In this document: positions 23,713-36,112 of the stretch, one piece after another | How the letters are laid out: each line of letters opens with the position of its first letter | Numbering within the stretch: the stretch's first letter is position 1 | Assembly: GCA_008508345.1 (NCBI GenBank) | Contig: QNGE01000110.1 | Span: forward strand, 235,913 to 299,912 | Length of the DNA: 64,000 nt | Direction: 5' to 3' | DNA from: Paragonimus westermani | Taxonomy: Eukaryota; Platyhelminthes; Trematoda; Plagiorchiida; Troglotrematidae | Notes under the pieces: model-generated | Database searches by the model: none | What the model saw: only the letters and a program-made list of their open reading frames with translations | What the model was told of the DNA's origin: nothing | Translations under genes and position numbers: made by a program

Positions 23713-24130
23713 TTGTTTATTTTGAAGAGAGCAAATAACACAGATTCTTGCAAAGAAAGAACAAGCGGCGACACCAATATGAAATAAGAGAAATGAAATG
23801 TGGAGTATGCATAAACAAGCTCACGGTCAAATGTTAAGCGATGCGTAGTTGGCAACATTGTACAGTTGACAAGTCCTCTCATAAGAATGACAAGCGTTAA
23901 TAGTTCAGGCACAAAAGAAAAACAGGTTAGGGGTGTGTACCAAACAGTGTGCAGAAAATTGGAGGCACAGGATAGGAGAAACAAAACTCGGTAAAAGTGA
24001 AATATTATACAGAGTAAATCCCACAAAATCACAGGCTCTTCAGGGCACAAGGGTGTTATCACAGTCAAGGCCCACGCATCGGGACAGAATGTCCTTCATA
24101 GAGAGACGACTGTCAGGGAGGTCGCAACAG

Positions 24131-26383
24131 TCAACGCCAGGTTCCCTGCATATAGGTGTAGTAGGTTTTCAGAGAACCAAGAACAGTTAGTAAACATAGA
24201 TCCGTGACTGCATAGGAGGGCAGTCCCAGTTGAAGAATAGCGCCACATGAAGAAGGGAACATGATTCCGTGAAGGGAAATAATCACAGGTGAATGAGAGA
24301 CAGAGTTCACCTCACAGCTCATGGTATGGAGGGTGGACAAAATGGCAGCTTTATGGGAGTCATTACTGTATTTCGCAGTCTTGTCGGTCCAGGCAAGTTG
24401 GCAACGGTAGTCGTCCACTATACTGACATCAAGCACCACAGCAGCGCCGACACGAGCCGCGATCACATCGGGTTTGATGAACGAGCTCGCCGTTGGTACT
24501 CGCAGCTCCTCGAAGACTGTATAGTCCAAGTTACGCAGTCGTCTCGCCAGGTCTTTAGCCACGCGGTTATGTCGAGCACAACGCGCATCGTGAGTGATCC
24601 AGCATGATTGCAGAATATGAGCGAGGCTTTCTGGTTGACCACAGTTGCCACGGCAGAGAACTGACTGGCCGCTTCGGTCACCTCGTGAGTTTCGGACCTT
24701 GGTCCGCAGCAGACTACACCTGAGCTGGATAGCACGAATAAAGATCCTGGGGAAGATGCGATCTGGATTGAACAGCCAACGATTGGAGAGTGGAGAGCGT
24801 GATACTTCCCGAAGACCACAGCCATCAAGCGAGTGATAAAGCTTATTGGACCATGCAGAGTGGGCTTCCTCCTTGCTCGTCACCACTACACCCTGGACGC
24901 GTACCGGGACATTTACTTCCCTCAGGATAGGGCCAAACGAATGGTCTTTGACCACATTCCGCAGAACTGGACATTGACTAGAGAGCAGTCTCTCCAGTCG
25001 GGATTTGCGCGAGATGGGGATAGTGGTGGATAAACTCGGGATGCCCAGACCCCCCAAACGAATTGGGGTGTGGATGTAGCTGATGGGCGTGTCCTTGGGA
25101 AGGCGCAGCCATTGCCGAACAAACTGGCGGACGGTACAGTCCATTGCTTTGAGCGTGTTCCGGTGCACTCGACTCAGTATCAACGAGTGATTCATCTTGG
25201 GGATCAAATGTTGTCTCAGCAGATCTAAACGTTGATGCGGCTTCAATGGCGCTCTGGTCGTTTCGTCCAGCATCGTGCGAAGCTGCAGACGGTGATTAGT
25301 GAATGCTTTACCTTTCCAGGTGAACGGGATACCTAGGTAGGTCACCGTGTCAATGGCGCTTAGTGAGCGGATAGTATCCGGACCGAACTGAATAGACTCG
25401 TTGGAGATGGCGGTCACATTGTGTTTGTGATCACCGCGAATGACCATCAGTTTCGTTTTGCGCGTGTTGATCTGCAGCCCGGATAATTCCAGAGCACTAG
25501 CGGCGGCTGCAAGCTTCTCGGAGAGTCGCGTGGGGTTTTCAGCAAGGAGGATCAGATCGTCGGCATAGGCAAAACCGCTGACCAGTGTGTCGTGGAACTG
25601 GTAGCCAAGCTCCGGTCGAGAAAGGGCCAGCACCTCATCCATCGCCATGATAAACAAAAGCGGGGACAGTGGGTCACCCTGGCGAACGCCACGCTGGGAC
25701 CGAAGGACGGTGCTGCCAAGCGTGACGGAAGCATTCCGATAAGAGTCCGCGATGTAATGAGTCAGAGGTGGAGGGGCGCCGAAAGCTTGGGCCGATCTGA
25801 TAATACAGTCCTGCGAGATGGAGTCAAATGCTTTGGACACGTCGATAAAGGCCGCACACAGACTTGAAGAGGTTGCACATGAGTTCCGAAGCAGCGCATG
25901 GAGCAGTGAGGTCGCCTCGAGGCAACCGTCACGATGCAGGAAGGCAAACTGAAGAGCGGGCAGATGCAAGCGCGCGTTCCAACGATCAGCCAATATCTTG
26001 TGAAAACAACGAATCAACGTCGAAGATACGGCGATTGGTCTGAGCTCGGTTGGAGATGAAGGATTATTAACTTTCGGAACAAGCGTGATGCGAGAGCGGC
26101 ACAGATGGATCGGACAACCTTGGGTCAGCAAGAAAAGGTTGAAGTATCCGGCCAGAGCATCAGCTTTCATGCGCTTCAAATGTTTTGGCAAAAGCTTGTC
26201 CAAACCCGGAGCGGTGTTCTCCATTCGCTTCAAAGTGCGTGATACCTCATCTCCGGTGATCGGGTCGACCAATGACCAGTCCGGAGGCAGAATCGTGCGG
26301 GACGGTCGCTCATCAGGGTGCGGATGAGCCGATAGTACTTCGGACCAGTACTCGTTGGAACTCTCCGGAAGGCCACGGTTCAT
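24131..26383 (-). CDS. R2-like reverse transcriptase + restriction-like endonuclease
   Basis: An intact 750-codon frame. The protein would nick its target and reverse-transcribe its own RNA from the nick. RT landmarks: TAPGLDKLLPKH near residue 57, RPIAVSSTLIRCFHKILADR near 115-134, FIDVSKAFD with the first catalytic Asp near 181, RGVRQGDPLSP near 231-241, and YADD at 273-276, all present. The thumb region follows. The C-terminal endonuclease has a CCHC knuckle (C577, C581, H589, C594), the PD pair at 638-639, D652 in VLDVSIVDD and a DKTAKY segment at 667-672. The start given is the first ATG of the open frame; the natural protein begins further upstream, because the preceding linker (about 26600-26384) is recognisable in another frame (NYAAIQTLYHQRR). 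A frameshift near 26410 separates them. This is the longest open frame in the window, pointing to a fairly recent copy. Confidence 0.9.
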   Translation of the reverse strand: MNRGLPESSNEYWSEVLSAHPHPDERPSRTILPPDWSLVDPITGDEVSRTLKRMENTAPGLDKLLPKHLKRMKADALAGYFNLFLLTQGCPIHLCRSRITLVPKVNNPSSPTELRPIAVSSTLIRCFHKILADRWNARLHLPALQFAFLHRDGCLEATSLLHALLRNSCATSSSLCAAFIDVSKAFDSISQDCIIRSAQAFGAPPPLTHYIADSYRNASVTLGSTVLRSQRGVRQGDPLSPLLFIMAMDEVLALSRPELGYQFHDTLVSGFAYADDLILLAENPTRLSEKLAAAASALELSGLQINTRKTKLMVIRGDHKHNVTAISNESIQFGPDTIRSLSAIDTVTYLGIPFTWKGKAFTNHRLQLRTMLDETTRAPLKPHQRLDLLRQHLIPKMNHSLILSRVHRNTLKAMDCTVRQFVRQWLRLPKDTPISYIHTPIRLGGLGIPSLSTTIPISRKSRLERLLSSQCPVLRNVVKDHSFGPILREVNVPVRVQGVVVTSKEEAHSAWSNKLYHSLDGCGLREVSRSPLSNRWLFNPDRIFPRIFIRAIQLRCSLLRTKVRNSRGDRSGQSVLCRGNCGQPESLAHILQSCWITHDARCARHNRVAKDLARRLRNLDYTVFEELRVPTASSFIKPDVIAARVGAAVVLDVSIVDDYRCQLAWTDKTAKYSNDSHKAAILSTLHTMSCEVNSVSHSPVIISLHGIMFPSSCGAILQLGLPSYAVTDLCLLTVLGSLKTYYTYMQGTWR

Positions 26384-27560
26384 TTTGTAGGCAGTTCCCC
26401 AATTGCCAGAAAAACTGCAAAAGCAGCACCTTTCCTGCGCTGGTGGTACAGCGTTTGAATCGCTGCATAGTTAGCTCTCCGTATTTGTTTGCTGGTCACG
26501 AGGGCTCCGACGTTAATGCGAGGACGTCGTCGGGTATTCAGTCGCCAGGTGTACGGAAACGCTTGTGCGGCATGCATGTTCAACAGCGACCTAGCATATA
26601 CCATCGTGAAAATATCTGCCTGAAGACCGCGGCAATAGCTAGTATTCCGTCGGTTTGTAAAGAAGTCTCGATATTAGACAGTTGGGTAATCACTGTTTGG
26701 ATCAAACAAGCAAACCACTCGGAGTTTTCAGCAGCTTGGGTTTCAGTTTCAGATGTCACGTTGGTCTGCGAGACGGTGACTGGATTGGCGGTTGGGTCAG
26801 GATTCCTCTGCCAACTCAGTGTATACAGACGCATCCGGATGCTCTCCACAGTACGACCTGGGAAAAGTGGCAGGAGCCGATTATGGAGTTCGCGTCGAGT
26901 AGGGCATGACAAGGCCAGCTCATCGGCATACTTCAGAAGGGAAGCCGATTCTTGCTGAGACCAATTTGTTCTGGCGGTTGAGATTTTCGCGGTTGCGTTC
27001 GACCGGATGAGCATGCCTCCTGTGTTGACTGAGACCGATTTTGGTGGAAAAGGTGCGATCACAGTCGGCGCAGTCTAGGACTGTGGCATGCTGGGCGTCT
27101 ACATCTTGCACTCGATCATTCCAGCGTTAATGCATAAGAGTATGCGCCGACAAGCCAGCGTTCGACTTGCAAATTCGGCCACATTCTGAACAGGTGTACT
27201 CCGCTCGCCTATCTTGTGTACTGGTAGAAGCCTGCACGGAGGTGCTGGCGGTAAGTTCATTGTTTTGATCGACTGTAACCAGTACTTTGAAACCAGGTAG
27301 AGTGGTTGGCCCTATCTGGAGTTGCTGAACGCTTAGCTTGTCAAGGTTTGCACCCAGACTGCCCAATCGGCACCACGAGGAGGTGATTCAGCGCCCCGAC
27401 TACTACTAATACTGCTACGTCCACTACTACTGCTACAGCTACTACTTCTACAACTACCACTACTAATGCTGAGGCTAATGCGCTTATGCCGTTTACAGCT
27501 CGAACGTTCACAGGAGATGTGTTCTTGTACAGGAGGCTGAAGTTGATTATCTAACATGCG
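26384..27560 (-). pseudogene. N-terminal DNA-binding part of the R2-like protein, broken
   Basis: Read on -, a Ser-rich start (27557-27390) coded by AGT/AGC-like runs is followed by zinc finger 1 at 27190-27130 (CSECGRIC-AGLSAHTLMH), then an in-frame TAA (27127-27129). Zinc finger 2 follows at 27090-27020 (CADCDRTFSTKIGLSQHRRHAH), then a frameshift near 26990. A Myb-like helix-turn-helix lies at about 26985-26815 (NWSQQESASLLKYAD, GRTVESIRMRLYTLSW), and an RT linker in a third frame ends at 26380. In R2-group proteins the fingers and Myb domain bind target DNA. Two fingers plus Myb differ from the three-finger R2-A type. One stop and at least two frameshifts make this part inactive as read, unless the assembly is wrong here. 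Confidence 0.8.
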
Positions 27561-27668
27561 TTACTGCATCAGTGGATACTCCTGTGAGTCGGCAAGTTAC
27601 ATTTTGTCCTACGCAGAACACACGCTACAGGTCTTACCGCCATTCGAGCTAAGGCGGAGGTGGTGTTG

Positions 27669-27900
27669 TGTACGCGTCAAGGCCACCTGTGTGCCCCACA
27701 CTCGTGCCAAGGCTCAACAAGTGTTCCGATTGGTCGCGGCTTCAACGACCAATGGCTCACACATCCATGTACTTTAAAAAGACCCGGTTGCATGTAAATG
27801 CGACAATACACGATGCACTTCTACTGAGTGACTTGTTCTCACTAGCGTTGTTATTGTCAGTAAGGCATGCCGCGGACGGGGATCGGATACAAATACAACA
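27669..27900 (+). repeat. 232-bp direct repeat, copy 2
   Basis: Partner of 23195-23426, same orientation, on the 5' side of the minus-strand R2-like element. It contains the same ATTGGTCG/CGACCAAT hairpin. Similarity stops sharply at both ends. Confidence 0.85.
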
Positions 27901-28945
27901 GCACCCGAATGGAGTACTGGATGTAGATACCGGTCAACGAGCATTATGAGGGACGCCTGGGTATACAGTGTGCGTTTACATTCGTAGCCGCTCCATCCGG
28001 CGGAACTTTACCACGAGAAATCATTGTGAACGAACACTTACGGAGAATGGTGGGCAACTCCTGTTGCAGTCGTTGACAATAATCATATTTGGATCGTTTA
28101 TGTTTCGCAGCGTTAAGCACGAGTGTTGATCACGGACGTTTAGTGGTTGTTCGAGCAACGCTTAGTCTTCTCGCAACGTTTATCGATATGCCGGATCCAC
28201 GATAGTCGCGCCTGTAAGTAACGAGCATCTATAAATTCTGAGCCCGTCCAGCAACCGATTCGGATCCAAAAGGAAAGACGGCCGTATTGGCAAGTTTCTT
28301 ATCAATGAGATGCTAATGATGAAAACAATATGATAGACCAAAATGTGGGAGATAACAACAAACCTCCATACTGAATCCACCTAATATACAAGTTCTGAGA
28401 TTAACGGTTCATGCAACTATGGTCAACTGCAACAATCACGTGATGGCAAGGCGGTCAGACAAAAATGAAACCATGGTACATATAAACAAAGGCCCGATAA
28501 GGAAAAGTAAGGAGAAAAACCACGCGGAAACAAGTTTCTATAAACAAACGATATGAAGATTTAACAATACATCAAGATCAACATTCGCCGGAGAAACGGT
28601 TTGTCACGCGCGTAAATTGAGCGATAGTGTCAGACTGCGAGAAAGGCTCATAATCGGTATAAGGAATTCCAACGTTAGGAGACGAACCAACGAGACGGGA
28701 ATGAATAGAACAGAGAACGTGATCCTCAAGGTTCCGCAAACACATAGCAATCATCAAACACTTACGCAAGCAGCTACTCCAACACCAACAGTGACCCTCA
28801 CCGTCACGCATCATATCCGCACGAATGGTTCTACCACTTCTGCACGGCCTCGCCGGTTGGCTCTCAGCAAGCTGAAGCTTACCACTGCAAAATTCGAGCA
28901 CATGCCAAAACTATGAACAATACGCTCTTTCCTGAGTCCCTGGGG
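27901..28945. other. No recognisable gene
   Basis: Nothing with a family motif. Open frames at 28578-28901 (-) and 28617-28916 (+) overlap on opposite strands and lack support. Confidence 0.4.
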
Positions 28946-30770
28946 CTCACCGTTGCATTTAGTCTCTAGGACGTCAAATGAATACCTCCGGTCCAACAAA
29001 GCAACTCTCCTTGATAAGTGTCAAATCCCACATATGCGGGATTCAACTACGTTCACACAAGAAAAAGCTTTTTTCAACAAGATATACTTGGTGCGCGTAT
29101 CCCACCGGATGCTTTTATCCAAAAACGATACATCGAAGTCCACACCTCACGTTCTTTTTACCACTTTCAAATTTCTCCGAATGTCGTTTGGCTCTGGCGA
29201 CGCCGCCCAAACTTTCCAACATTTCTTTCACCAAGTAACAGTATAAAACGTGTCTGCCCTCCCCCTTAGACAATATTTTGGCTGCCAGTTCCTATAAGGG
29301 GAGCATCTTACACACTTCCTAGCCTTACCGTGGCGTTTGATTCAAAATGTACTCACCGTTAACCCCACTGAATGCAAACCAGATGATACCACAATACAGC
29401 TTTTTGGTCATAAGTCTTCAGAAGTTGGAATCGACTAGATAACGGATAAGGTCAGAACATTCCATGAGTGATTGGAGCCGAAGTCCCATGAGTAGATTCG
29501 CCGTTCTAATAATCTGACCAGCCATACAGTACCTTACTTCCCCCCTGAAACCACATAATGCAACTGATGAATAATCTTCCCCATGGAGGTGTACGCAAGC
29601 ACCAAGCTCACCTAGTTCAAGAATGTAGTCACCCACCTAGCTCTCTTTGTCCGTCTCGTCTTGAACGCATTGCCGTCAATTGTAAATGACGTTTAAGGAA
29701 GAACTCTCGGCGCAGTATACAAAGGCCCCTTGGTAAACAGTGGTAACTTCTGGCTCTCTTCTCCAGACTTACACGATCCGCGAAACGCCGTGACAGCATG
29801 CCTGCCAGCAACCAAATCGGGCCTCCACCGCCTCCGTCATTTGACGGAAAGCAGGACATTCACTATTTGCATTGATCAAGGCCTAGTAAAATTCTCCTCA
29901 AATGCTCCGTCCAACAGGCATTCCCCGCGGGCAGTTAGGCGACTGTGACACACATCCTAGCTTATGACAGATACTTTCCTCACGTTCAGAAACGCTATCG
30001 CCGGCGTTGTTTCACGCACTCACAATCTCAACGTATCTGTTGACAGTGGCGTTGATTTGACAACCAAGGCCGCATCGCGGGCCACCGATTCAGTGGTCGA
30101 GAGCACTCGTCAGAGCAGCTCTTCGACATTTCGGCCTGTACCTCTGAAATCTTAAGGAGGAACATTTCTCTACGACCCTTTCCATGGCACATCTCAGTCC
30201 ATCGTGCCCGCATCTTCCACCCGCACATTGTTCGGCATTTTAAGCAACGTTTCGTCAATGGAATACACGCTTCACTCAAACATGACAATGAACGCTTCAT
30301 GTGGCTTGTAGCAAACCAAGGATTTATATGATTAAATCCGCCTTCGCACTCATTTTCAAAGTTCCAAATTCCACCACCACACGAAGAGTCTCTTCACATT
30401 TTCTTGTTAAACTTTTTTTTCAACATAAAACTACCGATCTGATTTGTCCTATACCGCCAGCAAATGGTCTGATTTCCTGCTGATTTGCGTTGACCACTTC
30501 GAAAGATGGACCATACTCATATGTTTGCTCAAGTACTGATGAATCACAATGGGCAGCGCTTCTTTAGAACGTTAGGTGATAAACTTTTGCCGTCCAAAAG
30601 CTGTGACCACATGCAACGGATCACGTTCTTAAAGAAATGTCGTCGCCGTCATAGGTATTTGAGAAAACAAGCACACTGGCGCTACAGTGTACTATGCGGA
30701 AGCAGGACACTTTTAGTCTGTAAGCTGATTGTTGGATCTATTAAAGCTGGCCACATATATCTGTCAACCT
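28946..30770 (+). pseudogene. Decayed Ty3/gypsy pol: RT to integrase
   Basis: RT is recognisable at 28980-29400. A degraded YPIPHIQD-type motif reads CQIPHMRD, then FFNKIYLVR, then FKFLRMSFGSGDAAQTFQHF (the 'LRMPFGLRNAAQTFQRF' segment), and a frame-shifted LTVNPTECKPDDTTIQLFGHK tail. The YIDD box between them is lost to a deletion near 29270. Sequence 29420-30140 is too eroded to assign but sits where RNase H should be. Integrase appears at 30330-30510 (FHHHTKSLFTF, ANGLISC, then CVDHFERW), giving the first catalytic Asp region. Many stops and frameshifts are present. A different copy from those at 7 and 58 kb. Confidence 0.75.
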
Positions 30771-33700
30771 TTATAGTATGATGAGGAGCGGTGAATTCGT
30801 TGAGGCGTGTTTGGCTTGGTTGTAAAGGGCCGATCCCAAGCCTGATCGTATTAGTCCCTGATATGTGCAGTAAACGATCATGATACATTCCGTACCATAA
30901 CCGCAGAGTATTTGCTTTCTCCTTACAACCACCACCGCTTATCTAGTGAAGCTTCCTCCACTTGATGTTGTTTGACACGTACCCACCCTCATCCGCACCC
31001 GATTGCTACTATGGATCCAATCCCCGTTGACTGGTGGTCGTTAGCGGATTCGTGTTTTAGTTACTCCATTTTGAACACCTTTCTATAGGATAATTTGTGG
31101 ATCCGATTGTGTCACATTCAAGATGAGATAACACCTTCATTGTAATTTTATTCAATAGTCCCGTATAAACTCCAATCTCTTCAATAACATTTTCTGACGT
31201 TTTCTGGACTTGAAAGATCGTCCCGCTAACCCTACCGTCTGAATAAGCGCTATTGAAATTGTCGAGTACGCATTACTGAGTGAATCGTCCCTAAATCGCC
31301 AGGAGCGATTCAACAATTCGCTTGTCGAATACGTATAAAAGCTCTGAGGGACTGAGTACGGAAAATATGTGATTAATTCGAACGATATTTTCTGGCTCAA
31401 ACTGTGAACGTCTGCAAACGGTCAACGTGACATCCGAATTCTATGTAATAATCACGATAAGAAGTAAGAGAGATAAGCATTTTGGAGGCACGAAAAGAGG
31501 TCAATTGGATGCTGCGCAGAATGAGACACGAGTAAAAATATTATCTAGTCTGCACTGACTTCGCAAACGCCAACTGCCACATTTTCAGTAGATAAGCCTT
31601 GTGGTAGTCAGGTGAACGTTCAAGTCTGTAGACATTCAAAGCACGAATATTCAGCATGAAGGTACAAATACAACACCGAGAGTTTACAGGAACAGAACTG
31701 GCTGCTGCAAGTTGTCTTTTTGAAAATGGACTGACAGTAGATAAGTTTGACAAGAAAGGTCGCTCGTGAGTATGTTAAAACGTGTACTGCCTGCACGTAT
31801 GGAACAGAGTGAGAAATTTTGCGGTTCAAATAAACTTCCGCCTAATATATTTCTTCTCCGTGACTACTGTATGCAACATTCGACGGGCAAAATCTATGGT
31901 CCAAAATTAACGGAAGAAAACCGTTCAAACTGAACAGCACACATCTGATATCATCCATCACATTCACACACACTTTCCAATTAGCCCCTTTCAAAAATGA
32001 ACGCAATGGCTTCGCTGTTTAGTGCTCGTCAGTAGTGCATATTCTTAGCATGATCAGGATCTCAACTCCGGCCACGTTTCACGCCGACCGTTGCACCGTT
32101 AACTTCATGTTAGCCACGACCGAAATGGTGAATCTGAACGCCCCACCACCTATGTTTGTGGGCGGTGATCGGATTGTCTGGTTACCCAGAAAGGGGACAC
32201 AACAACTGTCTTGTTAACTCTAATGATCCCAAAATTGGGACTCCTGAGTCAGGTCGGAATTGCTAGTTTTATCAAACATGTTGAATATCTCAGATCGCAT
32301 GAAATTAACGAAATCCCAAATAATCATTAAAAAACCAGTGAATTCTGTGAGACTAGTTGACGGTACGCATCTAGAGACGAAGGAAGGAGACCTTGAAACA
32401 AGTGTCCGCAGAAAGCCGAACACTAAAAATACACAACGCGCTAGGGTTGCCGAGGATAGTAGCTTCTAGCTGCTGACCAGTTGATATTCCCCAAATGGGT
32501 TGGGAGAAGTGAAAAACTGCATACTGGGTCAGAAAAACCTCGCTGCTTCTACTAGTAGAACGCCAAAGAAAAACATCACTTAATAACAGCGTTAAAAATG
32601 GCAATTTGAAGAACCCCATTCAAACATCAATCGCATCCACAGATTGCTATTGGGAGTTCAGTCTCACTACTCTATCAAAAAAAGTAGTCAAACACTAACA
32701 GCAAATTCGATCGTTGAGTGACTGCTATGGCATAAGCCGTGAGGTGGACGGTGAATAGGGGCAATCAGCATCGGCTAATTCGATCGAAGGAGATGGCCCT
32801 CGGGCGTAACCCGCATCTACACGTGTGCATTAGCTGATCACCGACTTACACAGAGTGAGTGAAGTCATCCGTTATCGTTTTTATTGCTTACATCTCACAG
32901 CCAATCGACCATGTGAATTTTGCTGAGCACTCCTCATCTATCCAGTCAACCGTTCACTTCACCCAGCACAATCCTACTGAGCCAGACAGACTAAACATGC
33001 TAAGAGACGCATCTCATAACGAAACGGCCAGGACGCATCACGCCATATCGCTTGACCCACTCCAGCTGGTATGGTCGTGGGCGGTGATTTGGTTCCACTC
33101 AACCAGTCAGATTGCAGCCGTGTGGTCGAACGTCTGCGCCTTATCTGGACCGTTTCGTCGCGTTTGCTTCTTGATGCCCTCTGGAAGCCCCTCCGTTAAT
33201 TCTGTTAGACCTAAGGAACACTGAAAGAAGGAGCTGAATACTGTCGCAGCCGACTCAGAATTTATGTGCACACTTTTTTCACCAGGTGACTTCTCCTTCA
33301 AGTCTCCAGAGCTTTCTGGCCGCGAAAGTTCTACAACCCATTCGGCGCATGACAGTCTGGAGATTATTCATTAACTGGAAATATGCATATTAATTTACAC
33401 ACTAGTACTCATCACTTTACACCCAAAAGACCAGCGTCAACCCTTGCAACTCCGCACTTCAACCCCAGTCGTGTTCCCGCAAGACAAGAAAACCTTTCCT
33501 GCTACCCACAGTGGTGAACAACAGGCTATTTATGTCAAAAGTTCGAAACCGCCACTTATGGAAGAACCATCAGCCGTACTCACTTTATCGCCAAGTAGCG
33601 TTTGTTGTCTGGAACCTCCAGTGGAAGTAGAGAGCGGTCCATTCTCGACGCCCCCCTTTGCGCCTCTCGATACAGCAACCCCGACCCTCGCTCTGTTTAC

Positions 33701-34738
33701 CTCCGGGTATAATTGCTTTGGTGGGGGAATTTCACAAGCCAGTACGTTTTCCATAATATGATATCATTTCTTATTTTTCGAAGTAACGCTTGTACTACAA
33801 CACACCTTTTCCTTTTTGGAGTTACGGCAGACATGGAAGTAACGAACCAAAGAGGATTCAGTGTGAGCCCTCAGCTATTCGTTTTCTCTTTGAGTTGTTA
33901 TGCATTCTGATATGTGAAACAAAGAGCGCAACAAACCCTTTTAAACTCATTCGTACCTTTTGCAGTTACTTCATGCACTGCCTAGTCCGCAAACCCTAAC
34001 TGCGTTGCTCAAAATCAGTGTCATTCGTAAGTCATCCCTTTTTTGGATCCTCCCATGTTTAGGCTGAATCGGAAGGTGAAGAGAAAAAATGAAGTGACCC
34101 TCAACGCTCCAATGTCCGCAAGGTCGTTAGCTTTTAACTTGTTGTCAGTCAACTGGATGTGTTGGCACGGTGTCATGCTATTCTGCCCGTCTTGCGTGTA
34201 TTCCACTCTTGTTCCTCCCAGGTCCATCCGATCCGAACGCGATACATGGTTCGAAAACTCCCGGCTACCTATCGTGCAGTATTAAAAGAGCTCAGTCCCC
34301 TTCGCTCCCAGGAGATTTTAGGACTGGGCAGCCTACTGTGATGGAAGAGATTTCCACCGAAGTCAAAATGATTTCAGCAAACGTATCAGGTCAAATTTCG
34401 ACCAACCTTCCATGGGAGTTCAACACCCCACGTCACGAATCTCCGATGTTCCCATCACTTTTGTGTAGTACCCTCGAACAGTGGTCAGTCAAGAGGTGCG
34501 TTTTCGCTTCTTCTGGACTAATCAAATTATACTCAGTTCCAATTAGAACCCTAAGAGTGCTCCATGTAATGATCATAGCAAACTATATTCGATAATCGCA
34601 CTCCATTTTGCGTCTCCGAAGTTTTATTCCGCCCGATACCTTGTTAAGCTATGGGCGGGCTGTTGCTTTCCGAAATCCGTTCTGGGGACAGAACCAATGT
34701 GTGCTACGTACTTCGCGAGCAGGATGTGGTAGAAAACA
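30771..34738. other. About 4 kb without a recognisable gene
   Basis: Open frames up to 141 codons (34170-34595 +, 32859-33224 +, 33444-33761 +) show no domain, and their codon composition does not favour one strand. The last 80 bases before 34739 begin to resemble the gypsy sequence of the chimeric unit (GCGRKHDP vs EGCDGNLDSP before the shared IIQTPTQQNI). Confidence 0.4.
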
Positions 34739-35479
34739 CGATCCACTGATTATCCAAACCCCGACACAACAGAACATCTGACAGATGGCCAATCCAAAGA
34801 TCGCGTCAAAGATACAACGTCAGGATTGGACCAACGGTCGCAGTGTTGTGCTTTCTGCTATTCGCCAAGTCATTTGTTCCGTATTCCACCAATCAACATA
34901 CAGTTTATGGTGTTGCATGTGCTAATGAGATCAGCCAAAGACAGGCTGTGATTTCTCTAATGCTGTTGTACATCAATAAATTCGGTGTCTCAATCAATGA
35001 ATAACAATTGCTTACTGCTGCCAGTACCAGGACTTCGTCTTATTACATGCGTGGGAGGTTTCAATTCAAGTACTATTTCTGGGGCTATTCGAAGTCCATA
35101 ATGCCGGGTATCACAAATTGGCCTCGCGGAATGGAACTGCATGCAATTGAGCAATTAAATCTTCATGCTCATGCAGGTGAAACTGAGGAATTGGTCGAAC
35201 GATTTGATCTGTGATGCAGCATTCGTCGTGATGTGAAGAAGGAAAACCAATCGGCTTTCTTCGTTAACGCTGGTGATCGTGAATTGCATTAGTTACTAAA
35301 GACTATAGATTACCCAAGTGCTCCAGCCCCGTTGCTGTTCGACGAACTAAAGAAACTTCCGTTAAAGCACGTGCTCCCAGTCAATTTCCAGGCAACACAA
35401 CGGGAGAAGTTCAATTCATCAGTGCATTCAGCAAGCACGAGCTTCCCAGAGTTTACTCTACAGTTGTAAAACCGAGCTG
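34739..35479 (+). repeat. Truncated 3' part of the BEL/gypsy chimeric unit
   Basis: Essentially identical to 45015-45755 at an offset of 10,276 bp. It covers the end of a gypsy integrase reading frame, a candidate short gypsy LTR (about 34844-35006) and the start of a gypsy gag (35020-35470). It ends exactly where BEL LTR 1 begins, as does its twin before LTR 3. Confidence 0.85.
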
Positions 35480-36112
35480 TGCTGATTTTGGCAAGGTTTG
35501 TTGCGTTATTTTGATACTCCTGAGCTTTGCTTGATGTTGAAAGGTGGTCCTACGATTTGCTCTCTTCCCCAAATAAAGTACATTACTCATCCTTGTTCTT
35601 ACACCATCTACTTTGACCGTTTCCATTACCCTTATTTAGTCCGAGCCCTGTAAACTTCTAGATCCCGAAATTAGACATTTTTTCATCCGTATTTTTCCTT
35701 GAGTAGCTTATGATTCCGTCGGTTCTCGATGCACGAACAGCCGTTCTGCGCTGACCCCACCAATGAACATTTGTTTGAGTGAGCTCAACCCGTTTTATCT
35801 TCCACCATTGTTGACCGGTGCCTGGTTGTCCATTTGTTGTGCAGACACTTTCATTCTTTGATTTTCGAGGATTTTCACATTCGAAGTGAGAGGCTCAATG
35901 TTCTTGTACATTGATTCAATTAGTACCGCATTAAATCCAGTTATTGCGAGCGCCTTCTCGTTTACCGTTTCGAGGATAGATTATCTCTGTAACTGAATAT
36001 TGAGAGACATTTACCGGGTCAACAGATCACGCGCAACTCGGTGTGAACTTGAATCTTCAACTGACGATTCAATATTATTCGAATTTCTCAACATCTAACC
36101 AATAATTTTGCA
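35480..36112 (+). repeat. BEL LTR 1
   Basis: TG...CA ends (TGCTGATTTTGG to AATTTTGCA), 633 bp, with an AATAAA signal near 35573. It matches LTR 2 except for the first few bases and position 35900 (G here, T at 43466). The 3' boundary is inferred from the CA before the gag leader. Confidence 0.75.

Larger units (their letters stand above)
23540..27560 (-). mobile_element. R2-like (restriction-endonuclease type) non-LTR retrotransposon
   Basis: On the minus strand the element shows, in order, a damaged N-terminal region with two C2H2 zinc fingers and a Myb-like domain (27560-26580), an intact RT plus endonuclease ORF (26383-24131) and a 3' untranslated part to about 23540. The 3' part holds a trinucleotide run (GTA/GTT on -, at about 23664-23712). 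Exact ends are not established. The element lies between two 232-bp direct repeats (copies at 23195 and 27669). The order of domains is that of the R2 and related single-ORF clades, which insert site-specifically, but neither flank is rDNA. Confidence 0.85.

Noticed and set aside
23541..24068. 175-codon minus-strand frame with a long Val run
   Set aside because: The Val run is a translated trinucleotide microsatellite in the 3' region of the R2-like element; no domain.
30771..34738. Several 100-140 codon ORFs as a new gene cluster
   Set aside because: They overlap on both strands, lack motifs and splice patterns, and are no longer than expected by chance in this composition.
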